A program made the translations under genes and the position numbers. Under the pieces are notes generated by a model. It did not search any database, was not told where the DNA came from, and was given only the letters and a program-made list of their open reading frames with translations. From assembly GCF_000785105.2 (NCBI RefSeq), contig NZ_CP018906.1, forward strand, positions 2,031,861-2,095,860: a stretch of DNA of 64,000 nt, given 5' to 3'. This DNA is from Lentilactobacillus curieae (GTDB taxonomy: Bacteria > Bacillota > Bacilli > Lactobacillales > Lactobacillaceae). Positions 36,671 to 46,521 of this stretch are shown here, piece by piece; positions within the stretch are counted from its first letter, which is position 1, and every line of letters starts with the position of its first letter.

Positions 36671-36723
36671 GAGCACTGCTGACCCCCCCTATGTCTCTGT
36701 CTTCGTGCCACTCGCCGAACCAT

Positions 36724-36765
36724 CAAAAAAACCGTGATAATTTCAAAAAATAAAATTACCACGGT
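36724..36765 (-). terminator. Terminator downstream of metQ
   Basis: ACCGTGGTAATTT and AAATTATCACGGT (one mismatch) around an A/T-rich loop, followed by a T7 run on the minus strand. It ends the metN-metI-metQ transcript and borders the repeat region. Confidence 0.85.
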
Positions 36766-36807
36766 AGTCTTTCTGTGCGCCTGGTTATATACCATACCTT
36801 TAATTAA

Positions 36808-37632
36808 TTATTTAGTTGCCTTTACTGGCAAAACAGCACCCTTGTAATGTTTTGAAATCCAGTTTTGAGTACTCTTTGATTGTAATGCCTTCATTAATTT
36901 CTTAATTGCAGGTTTGTTTTGATCGCCCTTACGAGTAACCACGATATTTGCATAAGGTGATGATTGCTTTTCAAGTGCAATCGAATCTTTTCTTGGATCC
37001 AAACCAGATTGAACAGCGTAATTAGCGTTAATTACGACGGCATCACCCTCACCGTTTTTATAAATTTCAGCCATCAATTTTGGCTCAAATGTGTGCTTAA
37101 ACTTTAGGTGACGAGGGTTTGATGCGATATCATTGAAGTTTGCAGATGTGATATCAACGCCCTTCTTGATTGTGATCAACCCTGCGTCCTTAAATAAAGT
37201 TAAAACTCGACCATAATCAGGAGTATTGCTACTTACTAAAATCGTAGCCCCCTTCTTTAGATCTTTCAAATTCTTAACTTTCTTTGAGAAAATACCAATT
37301 GGTTCCAAATGAACGCTACCGGCATTTACTAAATTACCTTTATTTTCCTTGTTCCATTGCTTTAAAAATGGAACGTGTTGGAAGTAGTTGGCATCAAGTT
37401 CTCCACCAGCCAGAGCTTTGTTAGGCATGATGTAATCTTGGAATGTGGTAATTTTAAGGTTAACGCCTTCTTTTTTCAATTCAGGAGCCACGTGACGCAA
37501 AATCTGGGCATGAGGAACTGCAGAAGCCCCAATTTTCAGTGTAGTACCCTTGTCACTACTTTTTGAAGAACAACCTACAAGTAACAATAAACTAAATGCA
37601 ACGGCAATAAATCCATAAATTTTTCTCTTCAT
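36808..37632 (-). CDS. metQ: Methionine ABC transporter, substrate-binding lipoprotein MetQ
   Basis: NLPA-family binding protein. After the ATG (MKRKIYGF) there is a hydrophobic signal and the lipobox LLVGC at about residues 16-20; mature motifs include IGASAVPHAQILRHVAPELKKEGV and LDANYFQHVPFLKQWN. 274 residues. GGAGGGAATATCG precedes the ATG; the 30-residue longer frame is rejected. It follows metI by 16 bases in a T-box controlled operon with a Met specifier. Confidence 0.95.
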   Translation of the reverse strand: MKRKIYGFIAVAFSLLLLVGCSSKSSDKGTTLKIGASAVPHAQILRHVAPELKKEGVNLKITTFQDYIMPNKALAGGELDANYFQHVPFLKQWNKENKGNLVNAGSVHLEPIGIFSKKVKNLKDLKKGATILVSSNTPDYGRVLTLFKDAGLITIKKGVDITSANFNDIASNPRHLKFKHTFEPKLMAEIYKNGEGDAVVINANYAVQSGLDPRKDSIALEKQSSPYANIVVTRKGDQNKPAIKKLMKALQSKSTQNWISKHYKGAVLPVKATK

Positions 37633-37648
37633 CGATATTCCCTCCAAA

Positions 37649-38341
37649 TTAAAGTGTTCGTTTATCAGTATGCTTAACGAATAAATCTCCACAAGCTTGA
37701 ACAGCAAAAACAAATAACGCAATGATTACAGTGGCAACTAAGATAATGGTATTGTTGTACGATTGAAAACCATCTTGATAAGCAAGCTGTCCTAAACCAC
37801 CAGCACCGATTGCTCCGGCCATAGCCGTGTATGAAATCAGTGAGATTGCGGTAACTGTGGCACCAGCAATCAAGGCCGGCTTACTTTCAGGCAACAAAAC
37901 TTTAAAGATGATTTCCCACATATTAGCTCCCATTGATTGGGCAGCTTCAAGAACCCCTGAGTCAACTTCACGCAAATAGGATTCAACCATGCGGGCATAA
38001 AACGGTGCCGCTGAGATAATCAGCGAAGGTAAGGCAGCGACCGGTCCAATAATGGTTCCCGTCACGACCTTCGTAAATGGCATTACCAATAAAATTAAAA
38101 TAATGTATGGAATTGATCTAAATATATTGACCAAGATAGCAATGATCCAGTTAATGACTTTCAGCAGTGGGTTACTCTTGCCATGCGTTAAATATAAAAA
38201 CAATCCCAAAATTATTCCTAAGATTATTACAACCACCATGGAAAGCAAGGTCATCCAAATGGTTTCCCAAGTCGCACTCCACATATCAGGCCAATTAACC
38301 GTACTAAATTTAAAAAACGAACTAAATCCTGTATTAGCCAT
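37649..38341 (-). CDS. metI: Methionine ABC transporter permease MetI
   Basis: A 230-residue permease with about five membrane helices and the MetI EAA loop (REVDSGVLEAAQSMGANMWEI, GAGGLGQLAYQDGFQ). The ATG follows GAGGTGATTTCAA and lies inside the last codons of metN (8-base overlap), implying translational coupling. Confidence 0.96.
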   Translation of the reverse strand: MANTGFSSFFKFSTVNWPDMWSATWETIWMTLLSMVVVIILGIILGLFLYLTHGKSNPLLKVINWIIAILVNIFRSIPYIILILLVMPFTKVVTGTIIGPVAALPSLIISAAPFYARMVESYLREVDSGVLEAAQSMGANMWEIIFKVLLPESKPALIAGATVTAISLISYTAMAGAIGAGGLGQLAYQDGFQSYNNTIILVATVIIALFVFAVQACGDLFVKHTDKRTL

Positions 38342-39368
38342 TTGAAATCACCTCAGTTTCAACTCTTAATGTTTGTAAGTATTCAAGGGCATCCTCAATT
38401 TTTGGCATGTCTCCAGTCATCTGTAAATCAAGTGAACCAATTGCCCCTTCTTGAGTCTGATGCATCGAACCAGAAATAATGTTAACTTCCAAATCCGGAA
38501 ACTTCTTGATTACGTTTGAAACAACTGGCAATTCTGCCTGTGGTCCATGGAATACCAACCGGACAATTTTTCCTTCTGGAAATTTCTGTGCTAGCTCTGA
38601 AGCTGTTAAATCAGCATCATTTTGAGGACCAGAGAATTCTTCTTGAACAAACTTCTTCGTAACGTCTGCTTGAGGATTTCTAAACACTTCGAATACAGAT
38701 CCCTGCTCAACTACCGAACCATTATCCATCACAGCGACCGCATCACACACTTTAGTAATCGCGTGCATTTCATGAGTAATCAACAGAATGGTCAAGTTCA
38801 TTTCCTTATTGATTTTTAACAACAAATCGAGGACTTCATTAGTTGTATCTGGGTCCAAGGCACTGGTAGCTTCATCAGAAATAAGAATCTCTGGATCATT
38901 TGCAAGAGCTCTCGCAATCCCAACTCTTTGCTTTTGCCCTCCAGACAACTCTGAAGGGTACGAATTTTCTCTTCCTTGCAACCCAACCAATTCAATTAAG
39001 TGCCTTGCTCGCTTTATTCTCTCGGGTTTAGATACACCAGCAATTTCCAATGGCAACATAACATTCTTAATTACAGTTCTTGACCATAATAAGTTGAAAT
39101 GCTGAAAAATCATTCCCACCTTTTGGCGTTGCTTCCTTAATGCGGAACCATACAAACTTGCAATATTCGTTCCATTAATATCAATTTCACCACTGGTAGG
39201 AGCCTCAAGTCCATCCAACATCCGAACTAACGTACTCTTTCCAGCGCCTGAATATCCAACGATTCCAAAAATCTGACCGTCATCAACCTTAATGTTTACG
39301 TCGTTAACAGCAACCAAATCACCATCTTTTGTGTTGTACTGTTTCGAGACATTTTTAAAAGTAATCAA
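38334..39368 (-). CDS. metN: Methionine ABC transporter ATP-binding protein MetN
   Basis: ABC ATPase with Walker A GYSGAGKSTLVR, signature LSGGQKQRVGIARAL and Walker B ILISDEATSALD; the last 85 residues form the NIL (ACT-like) domain that senses methionine inside the cell (trans-inhibition). 344 residues. The start is TTG with GAGG 7 bases upstream. It is the first gene after a Met T-box leader, so expression rises when tRNA-Met is uncharged. Confidence 0.96.
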   Translation of the reverse strand: MITFKNVSKQYNTKDGDLVAVNDVNIKVDDGQIFGIVGYSGAGKSTLVRMLDGLEAPTSGEIDINGTNIASLYGSALRKQRQKVGMIFQHFNLLWSRTVIKNVMLPLEIAGVSKPERIKRARHLIELVGLQGRENSYPSELSGGQKQRVGIARALANDPEILISDEATSALDPDTTNEVLDLLLKINKEMNLTILLITHEMHAITKVCDAVAVMDNGSVVEQGSVFEVFRNPQADVTKKFVQEEFSGPQNDADLTASELAQKFPEGKIVRLVFHGPQAELPVVSNVIKKFPDLEVNIISGSMHQTQEGAIGSLDLQMTGDMPKIEDALEYLQTLRVETEVISNG

Positions 39369-39387
39369 ATAAATTCCTCTCCTTATA

Positions 39388-39660
39388 AGAAAAGCCCTTC
39401 ATCCATGAACCAGAATACGGTTCAAAGGACGAAGGGCTTCGTGGTACCACCTTTGTTTGTCATCAAATAGATGACCTCAAAAATACCTAAGGTATTATCC
39501 GCGGTAATGGACGGTAACCATCCACTCATTTACTAAGAGCTCATGAGTGTCATGTTTTAATCCAGGACCATCTTCACATACCTTGCAATCCCCTTTTTCA
39601 CCAACCGAGGTCTCTAACAAAGCAAAAATACGCTACTCATCCTGACATTTATTTCTAATA
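39388..39660 (-). promoter_or_regulatory. T-box riboswitch of metNIQ (Met specifier)
   Basis: Minus strand: K-turn region GTCAGGATGAG, apical AGAGACCTC...GGTTGGTGAAA, specifier ATG (39569-39571) followed by G and the TCCTG helix that pairs with CAGGA. The T-box is AGGTGGTACCACG; the T after TGG fits A73 of tRNA-Met. The terminator stem AAGCCCTTC/GAAGGGCTT (39388-39439) has an inner GAACC/GGTTC helix and a short T-run. Confidence 0.93.
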
Positions 39661-39673
39661 ATTTACCAATACA

Positions 39674-39701
39674 ATTTTAACATAAGACAATAACTCGTCA
39701 A
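39674..39701 (-). promoter_or_regulatory. Promoter of the metNIQ leader
   Basis: Minus strand TTGACG, 16-base spacer, TAAAAT, preceded by TGT (extended -10). It lies directly after the gcvH-like stop codon. Confidence 0.75.
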
Positions 39702-39704
39702 GAA

Positions 39705-39998
39705 TTATTTCTCAATTCTGGCAACCCATGAGGAAGCTTTGTCTGAGTTATTTAAAACACTAGGATCGCTCAGCGCATCTTCATTGATTTCAATCACAGT
39801 ACCTTCAACCGGACTTGCAATGTCAGAAACAGCTTTATCAGCTTCAACATTCATCAAAGTATCTGTCTTCTTTAAGCTGTCGCCAACTTTGGGTAGTGAT
39901 ACAAAAGTAATGTTACCCAATTCATTCCGCCCGTCATCTGTTAAACCAACGGTAACAACACCATCATTTTCTTCGGTCCAGTAATAGTTTTCGTTCAT
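39705..39998 (-). CDS. GcvH-like lipoyl-domain protein
   Basis: A 97-residue protein of the glycine cleavage H fold (YYWTEENDGVVTVGLTDDGRNELGNITF). The lipoylation Lys is K55 in NVEADKAVSD, where classic GcvH has ESVKA, so the site is a variant. The C-terminal third is shorter than in GcvH (about 125 residues). No gcvT or gcvP is nearby. Stand-alone GcvH-like proteins in lactobacilli and cocci serve in lipoate relay or stress signalling; which applies here is unknown. The ATG follows AGGAGTGATTAAC, 11 bases after rodA. Confidence 0.85.
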   Translation of the reverse strand: MNENYYWTEENDGVVTVGLTDDGRNELGNITFVSLPKVGDSLKKTDTLMNVEADKAVSDIASPVEGTVIEINEDALSDPSVLNNSDKASSWVARIEK

Positions 39999-40009
39999 GT
40001 TAATCACTC

Positions 40010-41209
40010 CTATGAGAATTCTTTATCGTCACCAAACATGTAACTCTTATTGTGATACTGCATTGACATTATTAAACCTATCCCAATCATATTCCCAATC
40101 AGCGCCGATCCACCGGCACTAACAAATGGTAATGGAATACCTGTAAGTGGTAAAAGTCCAATACTCATACCAACATTTTCAAATACGTGGAATAAAATCA
40201 TCATAATTACCCCAGTTGAAATATTAGCATAAAAAACGTTTCTAGTATCGAAAGTAACCTTGATCATTTGATAAATCAATAAGAAGTAAACAAAGACTAG
40301 CAAACAACTTCCGATAAAACCAAAGTTCTCTCCAATAACGGAGAAAATCATATCTGATTCTCTAACTGGCACGTAAACGTGTGAGTTATTGAACCCTGTC
40401 CCAAATATTCCACCTGAACCAATTGCTTTCATACTCTGCCACAATTGGTAACCTTGGTTACTAGTATCTGATGAAGGGTGAAGCCAAGTATCAACTCGCG
40501 CAAACTGGTATGCTTGGAACCCAACCTTTTCAAGTAACCTACGTCCAGAATCAGGAATGACCAAAGCTAGTGCAGTTCCGCCAATTCCCGTAACTAACAG
40601 GAATGCAGGTAGGATAATTCTCCAAGTGACACCAGAGACTACTACCAGCCCGGCTAAGATAGCAAAGAAAACTAGCATAGTACCAAAGTCATTCTGTAAT
40701 TTTAGTAGAACTGCAACAGGTACAGTCCAAGCAATCATCTTTCCAATTAACAACCAATCACTTTTGATGGACTTGACGGGATAATTATCGTTATGCTCAA
40801 CGATTACCCGCCCCATCATTAAAATGTATGCAGGTTTCATAACCTCAGATGGTTGGAACGTCAATGGCCCCAATTGAAACCAACTTTTGGCACCAGTTTG
40901 TAGGAAGTAAGACCTACTATACAAAACCAAAACAGCGGCCAGAAGCAAGATTCCCAGTCCGTAAGCAAGTGGGGCAACCTTCCAGAGCTGTTCTGAATCA
41001 AATTGCATTATAATTACCACGGCAACCGTACCAATCACATACCATACTAATTGCGAGACAACCTGTTTAATCACTGATGCACCGCCTGTGTCGTGTGATG
41101 CAGCAACATAGATTGACCCTAGGCCAACTAATGCCAATATCAGCACACAGAGGACGATTCCCCAGTCAATTCTTGACTTATCATCAGAATTTCTGCGACT
41201 TGTTTCCAA
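40010..41209 (-). CDS. rodA: SEDS-family peptidoglycan polymerase (RodA/FtsW)
   Basis: A 399-residue protein with about ten membrane helices. SEDS motifs: PSEVMKPAYILMMGRVI, NDFGTMLVFFAI, WQSMKAIGSGGIFGTGFNN, VPVRESDMIFSVIGENFGFIG and the C-terminal GIPLPFVSAGGSALIGNM. It polymerises glycan strands. Its neighbours mbl, yidD and the DUF2969 gene favour RodA over FtsW. The start is TTG behind AAGGAGGG. Confidence 0.93.
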   Translation of the reverse strand: METSRRNSDDKSRIDWGIVLCVLILALVGLGSIYVAASHDTGGASVIKQVVSQLVWYVIGTVAVVIIMQFDSEQLWKVAPLAYGLGILLLAAVLVLYSRSYFLQTGAKSWFQLGPLTFQPSEVMKPAYILMMGRVIVEHNDNYPVKSIKSDWLLIGKMIAWTVPVAVLLKLQNDFGTMLVFFAILAGLVVVSGVTWRIILPAFLLVTGIGGTALALVIPDSGRRLLEKVGFQAYQFARVDTWLHPSSDTSNQGYQLWQSMKAIGSGGIFGTGFNNSHVYVPVRESDMIFSVIGENFGFIGSCLLVFVYFLLIYQMIKVTFDTRNVFYANISTGVIMMILFHVFENVGMSIGLLPLTGIPLPFVSAGGSALIGNMIGIGLIMSMQYHNKSYMFGDDKEFS

Positions 41210-41230
41210 AACAAACCCTCCTTAAAAATT

Positions 41231-41452
41231 CTAATGATGCAAATTAAAGTGTCTGATCAAAGTCGTAACACCCTCATCAAAACTCTTTACATGAAAGACA
41301 TCCTTATCTAAGTTGACCACTTCAAACTTCTTATCTTCAAGTTGACGAATGTTTCCAATCACCTTTTTGCCAACCAACAATTCAGATATTGGTTGTCCTT
41401 GACTATTTTTAGTGTCATTGATGTCTACATTAATTTCTTTAGCTTTACTCAT
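41231..41452 (-). CDS. DUF2969 family protein
   Basis: A 73-residue, soluble, charged protein. It looks like the small DUF2969 family found in lactobacilli between mbl/yidD and rodA (MSKAKEINVDINDTKNSQGQ; VGKKVIGNIRQLEDKKFEV). No catalytic motif is visible. ATG follows AAGGAGAAAAC. Its constant place among cell-elongation genes hints at a role there, but there is no direct evidence. Confidence 0.8.
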   Translation of the reverse strand: MSKAKEINVDINDTKNSQGQPISELLVGKKVIGNIRQLEDKKFEVVNLDKDVFHVKSFDEGVTTLIRHFNLHH

Positions 41453-41469
41453 GTTTTCTCCTTGGATAA

Positions 41470-41745
41470 TTACTTTAAGTTCATTGTTTTTCTGTATTCG
41501 TCGCGTGCTTTCTTGTTTCTAAAAATCGTAAACTTGTCGGGAACTGGGTCATAACCGCCCTTAACAAAAGGATGGCACCTCAAAATCCGCGCTGTCCCCA
41601 TAATGGCACCAAGAAAGGCACCATGCTTTTTTACCGCCCCTAGCATATAGTTGCTACAGGTTGGGTAATAGCGACAAGACGGTGGAGTCAACGGCGAAAT
41701 ATAATGCTGATAACCATGAACTAAACCAATTAGAATTCGTTTCAA
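41470..41745 (-). CDS. yidD: Membrane protein insertion efficiency factor YidD
   Basis: 91 residues with the diagnostic pattern [23 protein letters not shown] and [17 protein letters not shown]; the conserved Cys residues are all present. YidD is a membrane-peripheral helper of YidC insertase. It is 7 bases after mbl. Confidence 0.95.
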   Translation of the reverse strand: MKRILIGLVHGYQHYISPLTPPSCRYYPTCSNYMLGAVKKHGAFLGAIMGTARILRCHPFVKGGYDPVPDKFTIFRNKKARDEYRKTMNLK

Positions 41746-41752
41746 TTTATCC

Positions 41753-42766
41753 CTACTGTTCTTTTTGTGCCTTTGCTTTCGGATTCTTCACATAATGTTC
41801 AAGCAAAATTCCAGCGCCCTTAGCGACGTTGTCCAATGGGCTTTCTGAAATGATAACTGGAACGGTTAGAGCGTCCGCAATTACTTGATCGATGTTTCTA
41901 AGTAATGCCCCACCACCGGTCAGCATTACTCCACGATCAACAATATCTGAAGCTAGTTCAGGTGGAATTGTTTCGAGGACTTCTTTTGCCCCAGCGATAA
42001 TTAATTGTACTGTGTCGTTAATTGCCTCAGCAATTTCGTTTGCTGTAATGGTAATGGCTCTTGGCATTCCAGAAACAGCGTCACGACCACGAACTTCCAT
42101 TTCGGTCTTATCCTCAGGATCCGTCTTAGCAGTTCCGATTTCAATCTTAATATTTTCAGCCGTGTGCTCACCAATAACCAGGTTGTGCTTTTGCTTGATA
42201 AAAGTAACAATCTCACTGTTCATCTTATCACCGGCAACCCGGATTGATTTGCTGGCAACGATATCTCCTAATGAAATAACGGCGATATCAGAAGTTCCAC
42301 CACCCATATCAATAACCATGTTACCTTGTGGCTTCCAAACATCCATTCCGGCACCAACCGCAGCTACCTTTGGTTCTTCTTCGAGGTAAACTTGACCACC
42401 ACCAGCTTTTTCAGCAGCCTGAATAATTGCGTTTCTCTCGATTTCAGTGACGTTTGTTGGCGCACAGATCATGATCTTAGGCTTTGACATGAATCCTTTA
42501 ACATCAAGCTTGTTAATGAAATAAGTTAGCATTTCTTCAGTAATATCAAAATCAGAGATTACCCCATCTTTAAGTGGACGGATTGCTCTAATATTACTTG
42601 GAGTCCGACCAACCATACGGTAAGCTTCTGATCCAACTGCTAATACTTGATTTGTTTTTGTATCGATTGCTACCACTGAAGGTTCGTTTAAAACGATTCC
42701 CTTCCCTGCTACGTAAATCAACACGTTAGCAGTCCCTAAATCGATTCCTATGTCTTTTGCCATCAT
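41753..42766 (-). CDS. mbl: MreB paralogue Mbl
   Basis: The second actin homologue of the window, 337 residues. [47 protein letters not shown] and [12 protein letters not shown] are intact. The stretch [16 protein letters not shown] resembles Mbl of Bacillus more than MreB. In Bacillus Mbl filaments direct helical wall insertion. Two ATGs (MM) lie side by side after AAGGAAGTTC. First of the mbl-yidD-DUF2969-rodA-gcvH-like run. Confidence 0.94.
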   Translation of the reverse strand: MMAKDIGIDLGTANVLIYVAGKGIVLNEPSVVAIDTKTNQVLAVGSEAYRMVGRTPSNIRAIRPLKDGVISDFDITEEMLTYFINKLDVKGFMSKPKIMICAPTNVTEIERNAIIQAAEKAGGGQVYLEEEPKVAAVGAGMDVWKPQGNMVIDMGGGTSDIAVISLGDIVASKSIRVAGDKMNSEIVTFIKQKHNLVIGEHTAENIKIEIGTAKTDPEDKTEMEVRGRDAVSGMPRAITITANEIAEAINDTVQLIIAGAKEVLETIPPELASDIVDRGVMLTGGGALLRNIDQVIADALTVPVIISESPLDNVAKGAGILLEHYVKNPKAKAQKEQ

Positions 42767-42907
42767 GAACTTCCTTTCGAAAACTATATAATCTCAATTT
42801 GTAATTATAACACATCCAGCGGACTGTTTCGCTATCAGCTTTATTGCTTTTTTTTAAAGAAAGTTAAGCAGTGCTTAATGCTTTACCAAACAACAAAAGA
42901 ATCCAAG

Positions 42908-42941
42908 AAAAAAACCATCTCAAAGTTAATTGAAATGGTTT
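42908..42941 (-). terminator. Terminator downstream of murA
   Basis: AAACCATTTCAA/TTGAGATGGTTT (one G-U pair), short loop, then a T-rich run on the minus strand. Confidence 0.8.
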
Positions 42942-42953
42942 AATAAAAAGATG

Positions 42954-44261
42954 CTAGTGGTTTACTAACGCTTTTGAAACAACCTTATTGTTTTCATCAA
43001 CAGTTACACGCTTGATTTCTGCGCCAAGGCTTTCTAATTTTTTGTGGAAATCATAGTAACCACGATCAAGGTATTGTAAGTTACGTACCTGGGTGTAACC
43101 CTTAGCAGCAAGCCCAGCAATTACCAATGCAGCGGCAGCCCGTAAATCAGTAGCTGCAACCTCTGCACCAGATAATTCTGTCTTACCTTCCATGACCACC
43201 GTTCGACCAGTAATAGTATACTTAGCATTCATTCTTCTAAGTTCTTCCATGTGCATAAAACGGTTTTCAAAAACTGTTTCAGTCATAGCACTGCTACCCT
43301 CTGATAACAACTGCAAAATCGTCATTTGTGGTTGCATATCTGTTGGAAATCCTGGGTGTGGTAGAGTTTTAACATCAACTGGTTTTAGCGCATCTGGACC
43401 GATAACTCTAATGCCATCTTCGCGTTCAACTACCGTGATACCCATTTCACGCATTTTAAGAATCAATGGCCGGTTGTGTTCCGCAATTGCCCCATCAACG
43501 AACACATCGCCGTGAGTTGCAGCAGCAGCAATCATAAATGTTCCCGCTTCAATTCTGTCCTGGACAACGGCATGTTCAGTGCCATGAAGACTCTCAACAC
43601 CCGTAATTTTAATTTGTTCAGTACCGGCACCACGAACTTTGGCGCCCATTTTATTTAAAACATTAACTAAATCAACAATTTCTGGTTCTCTAGCTGCATT
43701 ATGAATAACAGTTTTACCCTTTGCTAGGGTAGCTGCCATCACGATGTTTTGAGTAGCACCCACACTTGGAAAATCAAGGTAAATTTCTGCACCCTGTAAT
43801 CCATTTGGCGCGGTAGCCTCAACATAACCGTCATGTTGTTCAATCTTTGCACCAAGAGCCTCAAAACCCTTTAGATGAAGATCAATTGGCCGTGAACCAA
43901 TAGCACAACCACCTGGTAATGCAACTTTGGCTTTTCCAAGTCTTGCCAAAAGTGGCCCCATGACAACAATTGAAGCTCGCATCTTTGAAACATAGTCAAA
44001 TGGCGCTTCACTTGAAACTTTGTTGCTAGCATCAAATTCAATGGTGTTAGTTTCTTCATCAAAATCTACTGAAACATTCAAAAATTTTAATACTTGATTC
44101 ATTGTGTATACATCTGAAAGTAAAGGTACGTTAGAAATGATAGTTTTCCCTTCGCTTGCCAAAATAGTAGCTGCCTGAATTGGCAACACCGCATTCTTAG
44201 CACCATCAATATGTACCGTTCCCCGTAATGGGTTTCCCCCATGAACAATAATCTTATCCAA
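42954..44261 (-). CDS. murA: UDP-N-acetylglucosamine 1-carboxyvinyltransferase MurA
   Basis: First committed step of peptidoglycan precursor synthesis. The active-site Cys is in [14 protein letters not shown] (residue 119 from this start), the fosfomycin target; PEP and UDP-GlcNAc motifs ([18 protein letters not shown]) are present. I choose TTG (MDKIIVHGG), since GGAGG is 8 bases upstream; the ATG two codons earlier is only 2 bases from GGAGG. 435 residues. It follows the DUF1146 gene by about 25 bases. Confidence 0.94.
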   Translation of the reverse strand: MDKIIVHGGNPLRGTVHIDGAKNAVLPIQAATILASEGKTIISNVPLLSDVYTMNQVLKFLNVSVDFDEETNTIEFDASNKVSSEAPFDYVSKMRASIVVMGPLLARLGKAKVALPGGCAIGSRPIDLHLKGFEALGAKIEQHDGYVEATAPNGLQGAEIYLDFPSVGATQNIVMAATLAKGKTVIHNAAREPEIVDLVNVLNKMGAKVRGAGTEQIKITGVESLHGTEHAVVQDRIEAGTFMIAAAATHGDVFVDGAIAEHNRPLILKMREMGITVVEREDGIRVIGPDALKPVDVKTLPHPGFPTDMQPQMTILQLLSEGSSAMTETVFENRFMHMEELRRMNAKYTITGRTVVMEGKTELSGAEVAATDLRAAAALVIAGLAAKGYTQVRNLQYLDRGYYDFHKKLESLGAEIKRVTVDENNKVVSKALVNH

Positions 44262-44286
44262 AACCATAACCTCCCACAATTACTTA

Positions 44287-44517
44287 TCACTTAAATAAAA
44301 AAACTAGATTCCTGATGTTGTCAATCAGTGAAAGAAAGAATGAACTCACCGTGTATCCTAATGCAATTGATAATAACACAATTAACAACTTACCTGGTAA
44401 TGCGCGGATTGGTAAATACCTTTCAATGTGAATCTCATTAATGCTCCAAAATGCCAAGAATATGAAAAAAATATACATAAACAACGTAATTAACGATTGT
44501 AACCCGAACATTGACAT
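44287..44517 (-). CDS. DUF1146 family small membrane protein
   Basis: 76 residues with two membrane helices (about 5-25 and 42-66) and the YwzB-like motif IEHIHIERYLP-type segment (INEHIERYL variant: NEIHIERYLP). DUF1146 genes lie between the ATP synthase operon and murA in many Bacilli, as here, except that an ABC exporter separates it from atpC. Function unknown. Confidence 0.85.
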   Translation of the reverse strand: MSMFGLQSLITLFMYIFFIFLAFWSINEIHIERYLPIRALPGKLLIVLLSIALGYTVSSFFLSLIDNIRNLVFLFK

Positions 44518-44603
44518 TTCAGCGCCCCCAATTCTTAGTCCATATTACCATAAGTAACGGTCAAAGTCCTGATTTTTTAGCTTTTTTTGCAAATTATCTA
44601 GAC

Positions 44604-44638
44604 CAAAATAAAAATCACACCCCAACGTTGAGATGTGA
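44604..44638 (-). terminator. Terminator downstream of the ABC exporter gene
   Basis: TCACA/TGTGA outside and CTCAA/TTGGG inside with a small ACGT loop, then TTTTTATTTT on the minus strand. Confidence 0.75.
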
Positions 44639-44647
44639 CATTGATTT

Positions 44648-46435
44648 TTATTCAAATTGGGCATTGTACAACTTGGCATAATCGCCATTTTTCTTGATCA
44701 ATTCGTCGTGAGTCCCTTGTTCAACAACTTTTCCATCATCCAAAACCACAATTTTATCAGCATTGTGAATAGTCGAAAGCCGGTGAGCAATTACTAAAGA
44801 TGTTCTTTCTTGAAGTAACGTACTCATGGCATGTTGGATAGCCTTTTCAGACTCGTTATCTAAACTAGCAGTTGCCTCATCCATAATTACAATTTGAGCA
44901 TCTTTAAGCAATGCCCTAGCAATTGAGACGCGCTGCTTTTGACCTCCAGATAGTTTAATCCCCCGCTCACCAATCTGAGTATCCATTCCATTCGGTAATG
45001 TCTTTATAAACTCATCAATATTGGCAAGCTTCGCCACTTGCCAAACCTGATCATCTGTTGCATTCGGCTTTCCATACACAATATTGTCTTTGATTGTTCC
45101 ATCAACCATAAAGATATCTTGGCTAACAATGGAGATATTTTTCCTAAGCGATTGGATATTCAGTTTTTTAATCGGAACATCATCAAATAAAATATCTCCC
45201 GATTGAATATCATAAAGCCGGTCAATCAGTTTAGTAATTGTGGTCTTACCCGATCCAGAGTGACCAACTAGAGCTGTCATTTTACCATATTCGATGTCAA
45301 ATGAGACCCCGTGTAACGTCGCATCATGAACACTTTCCTTGTGGGTCTCATCATAAGAAAACGAAACGTTATCAATTTTGACACCCTTTTTAAGTTCAGG
45401 AAATTCCACGGCATTTTGAGATTGCTTGATTGCTGGCTCGAGTTTCAATATCTCCGTAATTCTGCCATATGAAACTAGCGATTGTTGCAACTGATTAAGT
45501 AACATGGCAAATGATCTAATCGGATCTTGCAGCATACCGACATACGTAATGTAAGCAACCATTTGTCCAACCATTAAATCTTTATTGATAACAAAGTACG
45601 ACCCTAAGAGTAGCACAATTGCTGTCCCTAAATAATTTACAAACGAAATTAGGGGCGAGAACATTGCTTGATTTTGTGCTGCCTGAATTAAGTTATTGCG
45701 GTTTTTGTCCGCCAGTCCTGCAAATCTATCCTCTTCAATCTGCTCACTGGTGTAGCTTTTAATTAGTGAGATTTCAGTTAAAGTGTTTTGCATCTGGTTT
45801 GACATCTGGGCCTGTGACAACCTTGCCTTGCGAAATGCGTTATGGATCCGGCTTCTGAAAATCCGATAAATCAAGAACATCAGTGGAAATGTAATTGTAA
45901 CTGCCAATGCCATTTGCCAATTGACGATGAATATAAATATATAAACTCCGACAAAAGTGAACATCCCGCCAACCATAGACAACATATTTGCTGATATCAA
46001 ACTTTGAAGGTTGCTAATGTCATTGGTTAGTCGGACCATCAGATCACCAGTCTTACTAGATTCAAAAAAATGGGTATCAAGCCCAAGAATGTAGTCGTAC
46101 AAATCTGTCCGGAGCTCATAAATCGCTCCCTGGCTCATTATGCTCATGTAGTATGTGGAAAAATAATTGAGCACCCCCAAAAGCACTGCACTTAACATCA
46201 AAACACCGATTGATTCAAGTAAGTACTGCATATTACCTTGAGGAATTACCTTATCAATAATATTTTGAGTTATTTGCGGCAACACAAATTGGAGTCCAGT
46301 AATAAAGATAAGAACTACCACGTTGACAACCAATATTCCCCGTTTTTTTAATACCTTAGAGAACACAAACTTAAACATCTCCATCATGGAAACGTTGGTT
46401 TCTTCAGAATCTACTGCATCTTTTCTGTCAGTCAT
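44648..46435 (-). CDS. ABC-type exporter, fused membrane and ATPase domains
   Basis: A 595-residue half transporter of the MsbA/LmrA/BmrA class. The N-terminal 330 residues have six membrane helices; the C-terminal ATPase has Walker A GHSGSGKTT, signature LSGGQKQRVSIARAL and Walker B IVIMDEATASLD, all intact, so a homodimer could be active. It may export drugs or lipids; the substrate is unknown. It sits between atpC and the DUF1146-murA pair, with terminators on both sides, so it looks like an insertion into a usually tight neighbourhood. The ATG follows GGGGGGGATAGT. Confidence 0.92.
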   Translation of the reverse strand: MTDRKDAVDSEETNVSMMEMFKFVFSKVLKKRGILVVNVVVLIFITGLQFVLPQITQNIIDKVIPQGNMQYLLESIGVLMLSAVLLGVLNYFSTYYMSIMSQGAIYELRTDLYDYILGLDTHFFESSKTGDLMVRLTNDISNLQSLISANMLSMVGGMFTFVGVYIFIFIVNWQMALAVTITFPLMFLIYRIFRSRIHNAFRKARLSQAQMSNQMQNTLTEISLIKSYTSEQIEEDRFAGLADKNRNNLIQAAQNQAMFSPLISFVNYLGTAIVLLLGSYFVINKDLMVGQMVAYITYVGMLQDPIRSFAMLLNQLQQSLVSYGRITEILKLEPAIKQSQNAVEFPELKKGVKIDNVSFSYDETHKESVHDATLHGVSFDIEYGKMTALVGHSGSGKTTITKLIDRLYDIQSGDILFDDVPIKKLNIQSLRKNISIVSQDIFMVDGTIKDNIVYGKPNATDDQVWQVAKLANIDEFIKTLPNGMDTQIGERGIKLSGGQKQRVSIARALLKDAQIVIMDEATASLDNESEKAIQHAMSTLLQERTSLVIAHRLSTIHNADKIVVLDDGKVVEQGTHDELIKKNGDYAKLYNAQFE

Positions 46436-46521
46436 ACTATCCCCCCCATTTCCAAAATCACACTGTTATTGTACCGATTAAAAAACAATTAACAAGTATA
46501 TCGATTGAAAATAAAGACAAT

